Positions 9,601-18,245 of a DNA stretch of 64,000 nucleotides are shown piece after piece; the first letter of the stretch is position 1, and every line of letters begins with the position of its first letter. A program made the position numbers and the translations under genes. The notes beneath the pieces were generated by a model that saw only the letters and a list, made by a program, of their open reading frames with translations, had not been told where the DNA came from and did no database searches. The stretch covers positions 586,746 through 650,745 of the forward strand of contig NZ_JBFAHM010000002.1 of the NCBI RefSeq assembly GCF_040654195.1, given 5' to 3'. This DNA is from Hamadaea sp013361475. GTDB taxonomy: Bacteria > Actinomycetota > Actinomycetes > Mycobacteriales > Micromonosporaceae.

Positions 9601-10049
9601 ATGATCCCGCTGCCGAAGTGGTGGCCGAACTGCTCGCGGTGACGCGGACGCGGACCGTCCTCGGGCTGGACCGGACCGGTCGCCGCACCCTCGTCGAGCG
9701 TGGTGGTGATCGACAACCGGTGCTCACCGACGCCGAGCCAGGCGGCCGGCAGCCACACGTCGAGCGTGACCTCGCCCGCGATGGGGCCGTGCCGGTAGGT
9801 CTCCGAGCGGTCCTCCCGGCGCACGCGAGGGTGGAAGAACCCGCGATGCGTCCCGTCGACCACGATGGACAGATCCGGGCACGGACCGTGACCCGCCGCG
9901 AACTCCAGGCGCAGCAGGCATCCTTCGTCCGGCACCGGCTCTCCGATGTGGACCGGAAGCTCGACGGTATGCGGCTGCCAGCCGGACGAGGCGTCGAGCG
10001 GACCCGGCTGGAAGGCCGGATCGGGCGGGGCGAGCGTGATCGGCCGCAC
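6627..10049 (-). CDS. GH38-like alpha-mannosidase family glycosidase
   Basis: The product is 1140 residues with no signal peptide, so it is probably cytoplasmic. Residues ~1-250 are beta-rich; a WHEITLRP motif near 151 resembles accessory domains of polysaccharide lyases. The GH38 catalytic domain starts at LIPHVHLDVGYTDVQGKV (~260-276). Its His-x-Asp pair corresponds to the zinc ligands HxD of GH38, and a later HTWTWAHGNAHPHGH segment is also metal-ligand-like. The C-terminal half is beta-sandwich. Known GH38 enzymes hydrolyse alpha-mannosides; the true substrate here is uncertain. The GTG start lies 2 nt after the upstream stop, and the next gene's ATG lies 2 nt after this stop. Confidence 0.75.
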   Translation of the reverse strand: MRPITLAPPDPAFQPGPLDASSGWQPHTVELPVHIGEPVPDEGCLLRLEFAAGHGPCPDLSIVVDGTHRGFFHPRVRREDRSETYRHGPIAGEVTLDVWLPAAWLGVGEHRLSITTTLDEGAATGPVQPEDGPRPRHREQFGHHFGSGIMWHEITLRPADRPATSDVALTATPLYLHDGSTLVELTVSVPAQCTADHAVVRVEQQTYPVDLQRGDRDFGDVRVRFPVPEFTEPVTATVNVDGGSETSFELRPARKWTLHLIPHVHLDVGYTDVQGKVLELHSRNLDRALDALAGRPGEPGFAFSVDGSLIVGEYLATRSAKRAEQVLAALRSGRLSVNAFHSLFLSGVASLEEVYRAAYAAARLRADHGVPIEYANLTDVPSYSAAIPSMLHALGIDGFVGIENHHRGGNADSDAQHLASPVMWEGVDGSRVLTHFSDTYSQLRFMVGDPQTVAGGAHAFCRLLARYDRPDYLPADLAVIGTHADNEDLGDGDAGFAARWNERYAFPRLVVSTMAGYLDAVRPLADRLPVWRGDGGSYWEDGVGTGATVAAEHRRTQSALPAAEGLAALVGLAEPGYRPHRAALDAAWEGALYGCEHTWTWAHGNAHPHGHQVGDQLDWKRHQVHTAYRIATDETRRALSQLGELVSTAGPTLLVHNPLGWARDVDVELETLHGSPDGLSGEVMADCNGLKRVRVTVAGVPPFGYRALGLGVGRTLTPGEEDGSTGQSAAGRDEWQTVPASLTTVRWEVALDPGTGAIRGLRHRASGRELLDSREWTLGQVLYVLDGPVSLTRGDHPPHPDRNRHSGEPHRHEPAPRSTLFGRRPKADPPELTVTAAEMRPIGLRRTYDGWRLRTVGSGPSLPRVEVDVLLRDDSDRVDVTVEFDKVRVLAKESVYVAFPFAGTDPVLRYDRQQGWIDPAVDTAPGACHDWFTTQYAVVVTEGDGPAVAWSSADAPLFTVGDIVRGDWRERFRPASALFSWVLNNYWPTNTPPEQDGTLTLRYAFTPLPAFDPVAAGRFGREVRAAATATEITWLDKFDVDPRPLPVTGSLLDLDLPETVHATVAQPQTADGLLLRLQNLSGQAVRIPLRVAGDVMSCTADEREIGPLPRDDDGLPAVGIGPWQVVSLIVHPFPTDTPKD

Positions 10050-10051
10050 GG

Positions 10052-11569
10052 CTACTCCAGCCCCGGGAGGGTCAGGACGCTGCCGTGCTCCCGCAACGCC
10101 GCCGCCAGCTGGGGATAGTCGTAGTCCTGCACGGCCCGCCCGGTGCCCAGCGACTGGGCGGCCAGTTCACCGGCGGCCTCGCCGAGCATGCCGTAGTTGG
10201 GCTCCATGCGCGGTGAGCTGTAGCCGACGTGACTGGCCGAGAAGCACAGCGGGACTGTGATGTTCTCGACGCCGCCCCGCGCGGGGAAGAGCACCTCGGC
10301 GGGAATCTGGTAGAGGTCGACCGGCGGGTTGCTCTCGGTGCCCGACAGCGTGCCCTCGCCGACGATCGTGTCGTCGCCCTCGGCATAGTACTGGACGATG
10401 TGACTGTCCATGCCGTACTTCCAGCAGCAGACCGGCGTCGCCTTGGTGTTGTTCGGCTTGAGCAGGTCGTGCTGGGTGAGCACGTACGCGCCGAGCAGCC
10501 GGCGGGCCTCCCGAATGTAGAGCGCGTGCGGGAAGCCGGTCCCGTGTGGACTGTCCACGAACTCGTCGGGCGGCAGGCCGAACGTCCGGGTGTCGGCCCG
10601 GAAGCTCTCCGGCAGCGAGGGGTCGTTGGCCAGCCAGTACAGCATTCCCTGATGCCAGCGGACGTGCTCGGCGATGACCTCGTCCCGCCGGGCCCAGCTG
10701 CCGTCCGGATAGCCCCAGGAGGCGCCGGGCAGGTCGAACCCGATGAACAGCGCCTGATTGGTCTGGTACTTGCCGTTCGGCAGCAGCGCCGTGTGGGTCA
10801 CGATGTCGGACAGCCCCTGGACGCCCCGCTGTTTCAGGAGTTGTCCCAGGTACGCGTAGAGCTTCGGATCGTAGTCCTCGGGCTTCGGGAACGGCAGCCG
10901 GTCGGGATCGGTCGAGAGCACGCCCCGGAAGTTGTAGGCCTGCGTCTTCTCGTCGGCCTCGCCCGCCAGCTGGGACGGGACCGGCTTGACCGGATAGAGA
11001 TCGGTGGGCCGGAAGCTGCGCCGCCGGTACGCCTGCACCGGCTGGAACCCGGCGAGGGGCTCGCCGTATTCGTCGTGTCCTTCCCGCCCGTACGCGTACG
11101 GCACGCCGGCCGCGGCCATGAGGTCGCCCTCGTAGGAGGCGTCGATGAAGAAGCGCGCCCGGATGCCCTTCACTCGTTCGATGCGGCCGGCCCGCATGTC
11201 GACATCCGACCGTCCGTGAATCCGCTCGCCGGTGAGCACGGTGGCGCCGGCCTCGGTGAGCAGATCCCAGGCAACCCGCTCGGCCACCTTCGGCTCGAAC
11301 CGGTACGCCGCCCCGTCTAGTCCGTACGCCCGCCCGACGCCCTCGAAGAACCGGGTGAGGGTGAGCCCCGCCAGCGCCTCGATGACGTTCGGGCAGTCGG
11401 ACTTGACCAGGCCACCCGCGACGATGCCGCCGACGTGCCGGGTCGGCTCAAGGATGACCGTGCGATAGCCGCGCATGCGCAGTCGCAAGGCCGCCATGAT
11501 CCCCGCGAGGGTCGCGCCGTAGACGACGACGTCGGTCGGCTCACGCCGGGTCGTCGGATCGCCGGTCAT
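10052..11569 (-). CDS. FAD-dependent oxidoreductase (pfam12831 type)
   Basis: This 505-residue protein has an N-terminal Rossmann nucleotide-binding motif VVVYGATLAGIMAALRL (residues ~14-30) and the HVGGIVAGGL segment. The family motif DASYEGDLMAAAGVPYAYGRE follows at ~160-180. The C-terminus has the S-A-S-H-V-x-Y-S-S-x-R-M-E-P motif of the family. It is clearly paralogous to the gene at 13434-15038. The ATG overlaps the stop of the preceding oxidoreductase gene as ATGA, showing tight coupling. Oxidation of a sugar or its acid before hydrolysis or uptake is inferred from context only. Confidence 0.85.
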   Translation of the reverse strand: MTGDPTTRREPTDVVVYGATLAGIMAALRLRMRGYRTVILEPTRHVGGIVAGGLVKSDCPNVIEALAGLTLTRFFEGVGRAYGLDGAAYRFEPKVAERVAWDLLTEAGATVLTGERIHGRSDVDMRAGRIERVKGIRARFFIDASYEGDLMAAAGVPYAYGREGHDEYGEPLAGFQPVQAYRRRSFRPTDLYPVKPVPSQLAGEADEKTQAYNFRGVLSTDPDRLPFPKPEDYDPKLYAYLGQLLKQRGVQGLSDIVTHTALLPNGKYQTNQALFIGFDLPGASWGYPDGSWARRDEVIAEHVRWHQGMLYWLANDPSLPESFRADTRTFGLPPDEFVDSPHGTGFPHALYIREARRLLGAYVLTQHDLLKPNNTKATPVCCWKYGMDSHIVQYYAEGDDTIVGEGTLSGTESNPPVDLYQIPAEVLFPARGGVENITVPLCFSASHVGYSSPRMEPNYGMLGEAAGELAAQSLGTGRAVQDYDYPQLAAALREHGSVLTLPGLE

Positions 11570-13242
11570 GACGTGGCCTTCACACGGCGTTCGGGCATGG
11601 CCAGGAGCGGCGTCGAGTTCTTGGACGCCTGCGAGGGGCGGGTCCGGCGTACCTCGTCGGGCCAGGCGATCGGGATTCCGAGCGTCTGCGTGAGCAGGCT
11701 CTGGTAGTCCTCGGTGAGCCGGGGCGAGTCGGCCACCGCGTGCGGCTCGGTGCCCTGCCGCAGGCAGTATGCCGCCAGTGCCCCGACGGCCTCGCCGATG
11801 CTCCACTCCACCGGGTGCAGCCGATAGCAGCCGTTGGTGATGTGGGTGGTCCCGATGTTCTTGCAGGCCGGCAGGAGGTTGCGCAGGCGTACCGGAATCA
11901 GTGCGCCCAGCGGGATCTGGAACGGGTAGCACTCCAGGTTCACGTAGTTCACACCCGCAGTGCTCGGGTGCAGGTCGATGTTGTAGTGCCCGACGCCGAC
12001 CGCGTCCGCGAACAGCTCCGAGCCGCCGCCCTCGGGCCGGTCCACCACCGCGACATGCTGCTCCAGCACCGTGAACCGCGCCTTGATCCGGCGCGACTCC
12101 CGAATGTAGACGTACTTCGCGAGGCCGTCGTCGGTGCCGGTGAGGTCCGGGCGGAGCTTCAGACCGGGATAGCCGTGGCCGCCGTCGTGCCGGGGCGCCT
12201 CTGTCTGCATCCAGTGCAGATAGGACAGCGACAGCTCCTTGCACCGCTGAAGTGCGCGGCCCCGAGCGGCATCGTCGACCCCCGGGCCGATCAGGGGCGC
12301 TTCCCAGTAGTCGATGTTGGGCCAGTTCACCAGCGTGACGTCGGTGTCGACGAGGTCGCGGCGGAACTGGCTGCGCGCCCGGATACGCCGGAAGTGCCAG
12401 AGGTCCGGCAGGCGTACGCCGTCGAGGTCGCCCTCGAAGATCCGGTTCTCCTTGCCCGCGTTCGTGTGGATGTCGATCTTGAACCAGGACAGCTGCGGGC
12501 CCGGCCAGAACGGGTCGACGTGGGTCTTCCAGTGGTCGTAGGAGGCGGGCTTGTCGATGACGTGGTCCTCGCCCGGCCGGTACTCCAGTGGGAAGCACCA
12601 CGTGATGGACTGTTGATCGGTCCAATCCGGTTCGGGCGCGGCGAAGGGCTCGCCGGTCTGGTCCTGCGACTCCGCGCCGATGACATGCTCGGCCCCGGCG
12701 AGCTCCAGGAGGTCGCCGAGTTCGGTGGCGTCCGCGACAAGCTTCGCCGTGACCGTGCGTTGCTTGCCGGACACCTCGTCGCGCAGCGTGACGGCCTTGA
12801 CACTGTCGCCGTCGGTGTGAGCACTGACGGGCACGTGGCGGTACAAGATCGTGATGCGCCCGGCCGACACGTATCCGGCCAGCATCTCGTCGATGACGGC
12901 CACGCCGACCCGGGGTTCGTGGCAGAGCCGGCTCACGTTCCCCAGCCCCGGGTTGAGCGTCGGATCAGCGGCCGCCTCGGGCAGCAGCGGGTAGTTGCGA
13001 CGGTAGTAGTCGCGAACGCGTTCGCGCAGCTCACGGTACCCGGGCGAGATCAATTCCGTCTCGATCCAGGGGTGCTCGTCGGACGGCACCGCCTGCGCGG
13101 TGAGCTGGCCGCCCAGCCAGTCGGTCTCCTCCGTCAGGACGACGCGGCGGCCCAGCCGCGCGGCGGTCAACGCCGCGGCGACGCCGCCCAAGCCTCCGCC
13201 GACCACCAGAAGGTCGGTCTCCAGCTCGGTCGCCATGCTCAT
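11566..13242 (-). CDS. FAD-dependent oxidoreductase, first gene of the sugar operon
   Basis: The protein has 558 residues with a canonical dinucleotide-binding motif LLVVGGGLGGVAAALTAARLG near residue 11, then EETDWLGGQLTAQ, typical of pfam12831 oxidoreductases. It is only distantly similar to its two neighbours of the same superfamily. The ATG at 13242 was chosen because AGGGGA lies about 8 nt upstream; an ATG six bases downstream is the alternative. It opens the seven-gene minus-strand operon, which faces a 191-bp divergent promoter region. Confidence 0.85.
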   Translation of the reverse strand: MSMATELETDLLVVGGGLGGVAAALTAARLGRRVVLTEETDWLGGQLTAQAVPSDEHPWIETELISPGYRELRERVRDYYRRNYPLLPEAAADPTLNPGLGNVSRLCHEPRVGVAVIDEMLAGYVSAGRITILYRHVPVSAHTDGDSVKAVTLRDEVSGKQRTVTAKLVADATELGDLLELAGAEHVIGAESQDQTGEPFAAPEPDWTDQQSITWCFPLEYRPGEDHVIDKPASYDHWKTHVDPFWPGPQLSWFKIDIHTNAGKENRIFEGDLDGVRLPDLWHFRRIRARSQFRRDLVDTDVTLVNWPNIDYWEAPLIGPGVDDAARGRALQRCKELSLSYLHWMQTEAPRHDGGHGYPGLKLRPDLTGTDDGLAKYVYIRESRRIKARFTVLEQHVAVVDRPEGGGSELFADAVGVGHYNIDLHPSTAGVNYVNLECYPFQIPLGALIPVRLRNLLPACKNIGTTHITNGCYRLHPVEWSIGEAVGALAAYCLRQGTEPHAVADSPRLTEDYQSLLTQTLGIPIAWPDEVRRTRPSQASKNSTPLLAMPERRVKATS

Positions 13243-13258
13243 GCCGGTGTCCCCTAAC

Positions 13259-13396
13259 TTGCTAATATATTGGCGGCCATCACGCTCGCCCAAGATTGCG
13301 GCTACGTTACATCGCTTCATCTCGGTGATGTCAAGACGTTGGTACGCAGCAGCTTTGGGCACGATTCGGTTGCGCAGAATTAGCAAATATTAGCTA
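13259..13396. promoter_or_regulatory. pair of AT-rich inverted elements, candidate LacI operators
   Basis: In this divergent region TTGCTAATATATTGGC (13259-13274) and TTAGCAAATATTAGCTA (13380-13396) share GCTAATAT in opposite orientation. Both stand out as AT-rich islands in GC-rich DNA. One lies beside the minus-strand operon's start and the other about 38 bp before the plus-strand start. A LacI-family regulator is encoded 1.6 kb away in the divergent transcript. Use of these sites by that regulator is inferred; they lack the central CpG typical of many LacI operators. Confidence 0.5.
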
Positions 13397-13433
13397 TGTA
13401 CAGCGCTCGGACAGAGATGTTAGAAATCCGGGC

Positions 13434-15038
13434 ATGACCTCGCCGCTGCCCGGACTGCGCTATCACCTCCCGTCCGCCGTCACGTCTCGCGAGACGTCCG
13501 CGGACGTGGTGGTGTACGGGGCGACCTCCGGCGGCGTGACGGCGGCCGTCCGGGCGGCCCGCGACGGGCACTCGGTGACCCTGCTCGCCTTCGACGATCA
13601 CGTCGGCGGACTCAGCAGCGGCGGACTCGGCGAGACGGACGTCGGCCGGGCGTCCACCGTGGGTGGTCTGGCGCTGGCCTTCTACCGCGCCGTGGGTGAC
13701 GCGTACGGCACGGCCGAAGTGCACTGGCGCGTGGAGTCGCACGTCGCGGAGTCGGTTTTCCGGAAGTGGCTGACCGATGCCGGAGTGACTGTGCTGCACC
13801 GGCAGCACCTCTGCGGCGTCGCCATGTCCGGTGGCCGCCTGGTCGAGGTTCGCACCGATGACGGCGGACGGCACCGCGCCAAGGTCTTCGTCGACGCCTC
13901 CTACGAGGGCGACCTGATGGCGGCGGCCGGGGTGTCGCACGTCACGGGCCGGGAGGCGTCGGCGGTCTACGGGGAGCCGCTCGCTGGTGTGCAGCCGAGC
14001 TCCAGTCACCAGTTCACCATGCCGGTCGATCCCTACGTCGTGCCGGGTCAGCCCGCCTCCGGCCGGCTCCCCGGGGTCTCCGCTGACGCGTACGGAAAGA
14101 TCGGCGACGGCGACGAGCGCGTGCAGGCGTACAACTTCCGGCTGCAGGTGACCGACACCGCCGATCGCCTGCCCTATCCCGAGCCCGACGGCTACGATCC
14201 CGGCCGATACGAGCTGCTCCGGCGCTATGTCGAGGCAGGAGTCTTCGAGCTCTACGGGCGGACGACGCGGGTCCACGGCGACGTCTACGACATGAACAAT
14301 CACGGCGCCTTCTCCTCCGACCATATCGGAGCGAACTACGCCTGGCCGGCGGCCGTGTCACTGTCCTCGGCGTCCTCGCCGGACGATCAGGCGGCGGCCG
14401 CGGCGGCCGGGTACGCCTTGCGCGAGGACATCTTCGCCGATCACGTCCGCTATCAGGCCGGTCTGCTGCACTACCTGTCCTTCTCCCGTTCCCTGCCGTC
14501 CGCCGTCCGCTCGGCGGCCCAGGCCTACGGGCTCGCGCCCGGCGAATTCGGCGAGACGTCGCACTGGCCACACCAGCTCTACATCCGCGAAGCCCGCCGG
14601 ATGGTCTCCGGCTACGTGATCACCCAGCACGACGCGTCCACCTTCTCGGAGGTCGACGATCCGGTCGCGCTCGCCTCCTACGTGATGGACTCCCACAACG
14701 CCAAGCGCGTGGTGGTCGACGGCCGGCCGGTGAACGAGGGCAACGTGCAGCATCCGCTGGCCGCGCCGCTGGGCGTGCCCTATCGGGCGCTGGTTCCGCG
14801 TACCGGGGAATGCTCGAACCTGCTCGTGGCGTCGGCGATCTCGGCCTCACACGTCGCCTTCGCCTCCGTACGCATGGAGCCGGTGTTCATGATGCTCGGC
14901 GAGGCGGCCGGCTGCGCCGCCGGACTGGCGGCGGCCACCGGATCCGGCGTACGCGACGTCGACTATGAGACCCTGCGCAAGGAGTTGCTCGCCGGTGGAG
15001 CTGTGCTGTCGGCCGACTCGGTGGGAGGAGTCCGGTGA
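13434..15038 (+). CDS. FAD-dependent oxidoreductase, divergent copy
   Basis: This 534-residue protein has the Rossmann motif VVVYGATSGGVTAAVRAAR (~residues 25-43), DHVGGLSSGGLGETD, and DASYEGDLMAAAGVSHVTGRE. It matches the organisation of the oxidoreductase at 10052-11569, so the two are paralogs within one locus. No ribosome binding site is visible. AGAAAT lies six bases before the ATG, so translation may be leaderless. The stop overlaps the start of the LacI gene by 4 bp, making the two a coupled unit. Confidence 0.85.
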   Translation: MTSPLPGLRYHLPSAVTSRETSADVVVYGATSGGVTAAVRAARDGHSVTLLAFDDHVGGLSSGGLGETDVGRASTVGGLALAFYRAVGDAYGTAEVHWRVESHVAESVFRKWLTDAGVTVLHRQHLCGVAMSGGRLVEVRTDDGGRHRAKVFVDASYEGDLMAAAGVSHVTGREASAVYGEPLAGVQPSSSHQFTMPVDPYVVPGQPASGRLPGVSADAYGKIGDGDERVQAYNFRLQVTDTADRLPYPEPDGYDPGRYELLRRYVEAGVFELYGRTTRVHGDVYDMNNHGAFSSDHIGANYAWPAAVSLSSASSPDDQAAAAAAGYALREDIFADHVRYQAGLLHYLSFSRSLPSAVRSAAQAYGLAPGEFGETSHWPHQLYIREARRMVSGYVITQHDASTFSEVDDPVALASYVMDSHNAKRVVVDGRPVNEGNVQHPLAAPLGVPYRALVPRTGECSNLLVASAISASHVAFASVRMEPVFMMLGEAAGCAAGLAAATGSGVRDVDYETLRKELLAGGAVLSADSVGGVR

Positions 15039-16090
15039 ACGGAGAACGCGGCATGATCCGGCAGGCCGACATCGCGCGCGAGGCGGGCGTCTCGCAGTCC
15101 ACCGTGTCCCAGGTGCTGCGGGGGGCCGGCGACCTGAGCCGGATCTCCACCGAGACCCAGCGCCGGGTGCTGTCGGCCGCCAAGCGGCTGCGCTACACCA
15201 CGAGCCCGCAGCAGCGTTCGGCCGTCGAGAAGCGCCACGCTCCCCCGCTGCTGGGCGTGCACACCTTCGAACCCATCTTCCCGACCAGCGCCGGGGACTA
15301 CTACTTCGAGTTCCTCCAGGGCATCGAGGAACAGGCGAGCGTCGAAAGCTGCAACCTGGTGCTCTTCACCGCCGCGCGCGACGAGGCCGGCGTACGCCGG
15401 ATCTATCGGGGTGACGTCAACGGGCTCGGCCAGGCGGCCGGCAGCCTGATCCTCGGCCACCGTGCCCACCAGGACGACCTGGCCCGCCTCGCCGCCGACG
15501 GACACCCATTCGTCTACATCGGACACCGTGAGGTTCCCGGCTTCGAGATCAGCTACGTCGGCGGCGACTACCGCTCGGCCACCGGCCGCATCGTGGACGA
15601 CCTGGTCGCGCTCGGCCACCGAACCTTCGCGTACCTCGGCGAAGCGGTCCGCTACGAACCTCAGGCCGATCGGTGGGACGGCTTCGCCACCGCGCTCGAC
15701 AGGTTCGGGCTCACCGTGCCCGTGCCCGCGTACACCCAGCCGGAAGAGCTGTCCGCCCAATGGCTGGACAGCGCCCTGGCCGCCGGAACGACCGTCGTCC
15801 TCGTGGAATCGGTCAGTCTGCTGCGGGTGCTCCACGCCATCATCGGGCTGCGTGGGCTGTCGGTCCCAGAAGACTTGTCCGTCGTGCTGCTCGTCGACGA
15901 CACCGGCGGCCCCGGGACCTGGGCGTCGATGCACGTGCCCCGGAACGCCATGGGCCGCCGAGCGGTGCGATTGCTGACCGCGCTCCTCAGCGACCCCGCC
16001 GGGGACTACGAGCGGCAGATCCTCCTGCCGTGCACGCATACGCTCGAACCGTCGGTCGCCACGCCCCGTTCCGGCCGCTCCACCCGCTGA
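15035..16090 (+). CDS. LacI-family transcriptional regulator of the sugar locus
   Basis: The product is 351 residues. The LacI helix-turn-helix is at the N-terminus (QADIAREAGVSQSTVSQVLRG, residues ~10-30), followed by the hinge region STETQRRVLSAAKRLRY, then a periplasmic-binding-protein-like effector domain. The GTG start at 15035 is supported by GGGAGGAG upstream; an internal ATG at 15053 is the alternative. It overlaps the preceding oxidoreductase gene (GTGA). Repression of both divergent units in the absence of a sugar ligand is inferred from location and family. Confidence 0.9.
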   Translation: MNGERGMIRQADIAREAGVSQSTVSQVLRGAGDLSRISTETQRRVLSAAKRLRYTTSPQQRSAVEKRHAPPLLGVHTFEPIFPTSAGDYYFEFLQGIEEQASVESCNLVLFTAARDEAGVRRIYRGDVNGLGQAAGSLILGHRAHQDDLARLAADGHPFVYIGHREVPGFEISYVGGDYRSATGRIVDDLVALGHRTFAYLGEAVRYEPQADRWDGFATALDRFGLTVPVPAYTQPEELSAQWLDSALAAGTTVVLVESVSLLRVLHAIIGLRGLSVPEDLSVVLLVDDTGGPGTWASMHVPRNAMGRRAVRLLTALLSDPAGDYERQILLPCTHTLEPSVATPRSGRSTR

Positions 16091-16183
16091 CCCTCCCCCT
16101 CACCTCCCTCCCATGCCCAACGCCGTTGGCGCCACAGTCTCCATAATCAACTCCGCCGCGTCGGCAGCGGATCAGACAGCGAA

Positions 16184-16693
16184 TCAGGCGGTGCGGCGCC
16201 AGAACTGGCGCGGGGCGTACCCGTCTTGGCGGAGCCAGTGTTCGGTGTAGACGATCCGCTCCGGCTCCACGACGACGAGCGGGTCGGCCGGCGGCTCGGT
16301 CAGCGGGCGGCCGCGTTCGGCGTGCTCGTTCTCCCAGCGGAACGACGGCCAGTAGCGATCCCGGTCGGGGTCGCCCGGTTCGAGTACGCGAGCCGCCCCG
16401 AACAGCTGCGCGCCACGGCTGCTGGCCAGACCGACGAGGGGCGCGAACACGCCGATCGACACGCGCGGGTCGGCGGCCAGGTTCCGCATCTTGGGCGACT
16501 TCGGCGACGCGGTGAACATGACGGCGAATTCGTGCGCGTAGAACCGCACCGGTGTCGCCAGCGGCCCGTCCGGGCCGGTCGTGGCAAGTACGCACATGTT
16601 CTGCGTACCGAGCAGGTTGCGGATGCGCTCCTCGAGCCGTTCGCGGGGAAGCTTGCGGGTGGGCGTGGGACCGGTCAGCCAGGAGTGCGCCAT
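16184..16693 (-). CDS. PPOX-fold (pyridoxamine 5'-phosphate oxidase-like) protein
   Basis: The protein has 169 residues. The core CVLATTGPDGPLATPVRFY, then a V-M-F-T-A-S-x-K-S-x-K-M-R-N-L motif followed by a D-P-R-V-S-I-G-V-F strand, is the split-barrel flavin/F420-binding pattern of the PPOX superfamily. Such proteins use FMN, F420 or heme; the cofactor cannot be decided here. The ATG at 16693 has no ribosome binding site, but TATCCT lies exactly six bases upstream, the spacing of a leaderless start. Only 17 bp separate it from the divergent gene at 16711, so the two promoters must overlap. Confidence 0.8.
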   Translation of the reverse strand: MAHSWLTGPTPTRKLPRERLEERIRNLLGTQNMCVLATTGPDGPLATPVRFYAHEFAVMFTASPKSPKMRNLAADPRVSIGVFAPLVGLASSRGAQLFGAARVLEPGDPDRDRYWPSFRWENEHAERGRPLTEPPADPLVVVEPERIVYTEHWLRQDGYAPRQFWRRTA

Positions 16694-16710
16694 CCGGGGA
16701 GGATAGCGGG

Positions 16711-17223
16711 GTGGACTACTACGTGATCAACGGAGCTGAGCTGCACGCCGAGGAGTTCGTGCTGGCCGACGACCACACCGCCGTCGCGATCGACTGCACC
16801 TCCGCGGAGACGGCGCTTCGCATCCGCCGCGAACCGGCCCTGGCGCGATCGATCTCCCGCGACGAGGCCGCGGCGGCGTTCGGTGCGCTCCCGGCGCACT
16901 TACCCGACCGGCATCCGCTGCCCGTCGCACCGCTCGTGCTGGCCGAGGCGGAACCCTTGTACCGTACGCTTTTCGCCGGTCGTCCGTCCGCCATGGAGGC
17001 ACTGATCGCCGCGTGGGCGATGGCTCCGTCGGACGAACCCAGGGTGGCCGGCGTGGCGCGCCGTGGGAATGCGCAGTGGCGGCTGCGCGACGTCGGCCCG
17101 GGCGTCGCCTGGGCGGTCGACCTGACCGCTCCACCGCAGGTCGCCGCCGATCTGCTGCCGGAGATCCGGGCGACCGGACGCCGCTTCGGGCTCATCCCGG
17201 TCACGGTCGAACGATTCTCCTGA
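16711..17223 (+). CDS. conserved hypothetical protein
   Basis: This is a 170-residue soluble protein that I do not recognise. It is rich in Ala and Arg, with alternating short strands and helices and no signal peptide or cysteine cluster. The GTG at 16711 was chosen because GGGGAGG ends 8 nt upstream and no shorter start is as well placed. It is divergent from the PPOX-fold gene with overlapping control regions. The reading frame has strong third-position GC bias, supporting a real gene. Confidence 0.6.
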   Translation: MDYYVINGAELHAEEFVLADDHTAVAIDCTSAETALRIRREPALARSISRDEAAAAFGALPAHLPDRHPLPVAPLVLAEAEPLYRTLFAGRPSAMEALIAAWAMAPSDEPRVAGVARRGNAQWRLRDVGPGVAWAVDLTAPPQVAADLLPEIRATGRRFGLIPVTVERFS

Positions 17224-17301
17224 CGGCGTGTCTGACGCCACCGTCGCCGACCCCGTGCCGTTAGGTGATCGGAGGTAATCATCCGAAACGGGGTTTTCAT
17301 T

Positions 17302-18243
17302 ATGCATCGTTCCTTACGCCGGGTCGCCGGTATGGCGTTCGCCCTGCTCTGTCTGGGATCAGTCCTGCCGGCCACGCCCGCCGGCGCCCAACCGGCGACG
17401 CCGAAACAGGACTCGGCCATCGTCCTGCCCGGGGCCACCTCGGCCGAAGGCATCGCCCGCGGTGCCGGGAACACCTTCTTCGCCGGGGACCTGTTCGCGG
17501 GCGACATCTATCGCGGGAACGTGCAGACCAAGACCGCGGCGCTGTTCATCGACGCGCCCGCCGGGCGGATGGCGCTGGGCATGAAGGCGGACCTTCCGCA
17601 CCAGCTGTTGTTCGTGGCGGGCGGGTTCACCGGGCACGCTTACGTCTACGACATCCGGACCCGGGCCACCGTCGCCGACTACACCTTCGGCCCGGCGAAC
17701 GGCTCAGTCGTCAACGACGTCACGCTGGTGCCGGGCGGCGCCTGGTTCACCGACTCGGTCCAGCCCAAGCTGTACTTCGTACCGGTCGACGCGGCCGGCC
17801 GGCCGGGCCCGTTCACAACGCTGACGGTCACCGGCCCGGCGGCCGCCCTGACCGGCGATTTCAACCTCAACGGGATCGCCGCGACACCGAGCGGCAAGAC
17901 CCTGATCGTTGCGCATACCGCCAACGCCTCGCTCTACACGGTCGACCCGAAGACGGGCGCCAGCGCACTCATCGCCGGGGTCAGCGTGCCGAACGTCGAC
18001 GGCATCGTGCTGCGCGGTCACCGCGTCTGGGCGGTGCAGAACTTCTCCAACCAGATCAGCCGGTTCAAGCTCAGCGCGGACTACTCGTCGGGCACGCTGG
18101 AAAAGGTCATCACCAGCCCGCTGTTCGAGGTGCCGACCACCGCCGCCCTGTTCGGCGACCGGGTGGCCGCCGTGAACGCCAAGTTCGACACCGGGCTTCC
18201 GCCGACCGCCTCGCAGTACGAGGTTGTGGTGACCCGGGCCTGA
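17302..18243 (+). CDS. secreted SMP-30/NHL-like beta-propeller protein
   Basis: The protein has 313 residues. It begins with a Sec signal peptide (basic MHRSLRR, hydrophobic core, cleavage likely after AGA near residue 29). The mature part has repeated strands such as GNTFFAGDLFAGDIYRGNV, KTLIVAHTANASLYTVD and HRVWAVQNFSNQISRFKL, the pattern of SMP-30/gluconolactonase and NHL-type six-bladed propellers. Export to the outside or cell wall is expected. An enzyme activity cannot be read from the sequence. It converges with the next gene with a 2-bp gap. Confidence 0.75.
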   Translation: MHRSLRRVAGMAFALLCLGSVLPATPAGAQPATPKQDSAIVLPGATSAEGIARGAGNTFFAGDLFAGDIYRGNVQTKTAALFIDAPAGRMALGMKADLPHQLLFVAGGFTGHAYVYDIRTRATVADYTFGPANGSVVNDVTLVPGGAWFTDSVQPKLYFVPVDAAGRPGPFTTLTVTGPAAALTGDFNLNGIAATPSGKTLIVAHTANASLYTVDPKTGASALIAGVSVPNVDGIVLRGHRVWAVQNFSNQISRFKLSADYSSGTLEKVITSPLFEVPTTAALFGDRVAAVNAKFDTGLPPTASQYEVVVTRA

Positions 18244-18245
18244 GG

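Noticed and set aside
4924..10118. Plus-strand open frames of 720 to 834 codons opposite the binding protein and GH38-like genes
   Set aside because: Rich in Arg/Gly/Val/Asp with no domain motifs; they mirror the third-position GC bias of the real minus-strand genes.
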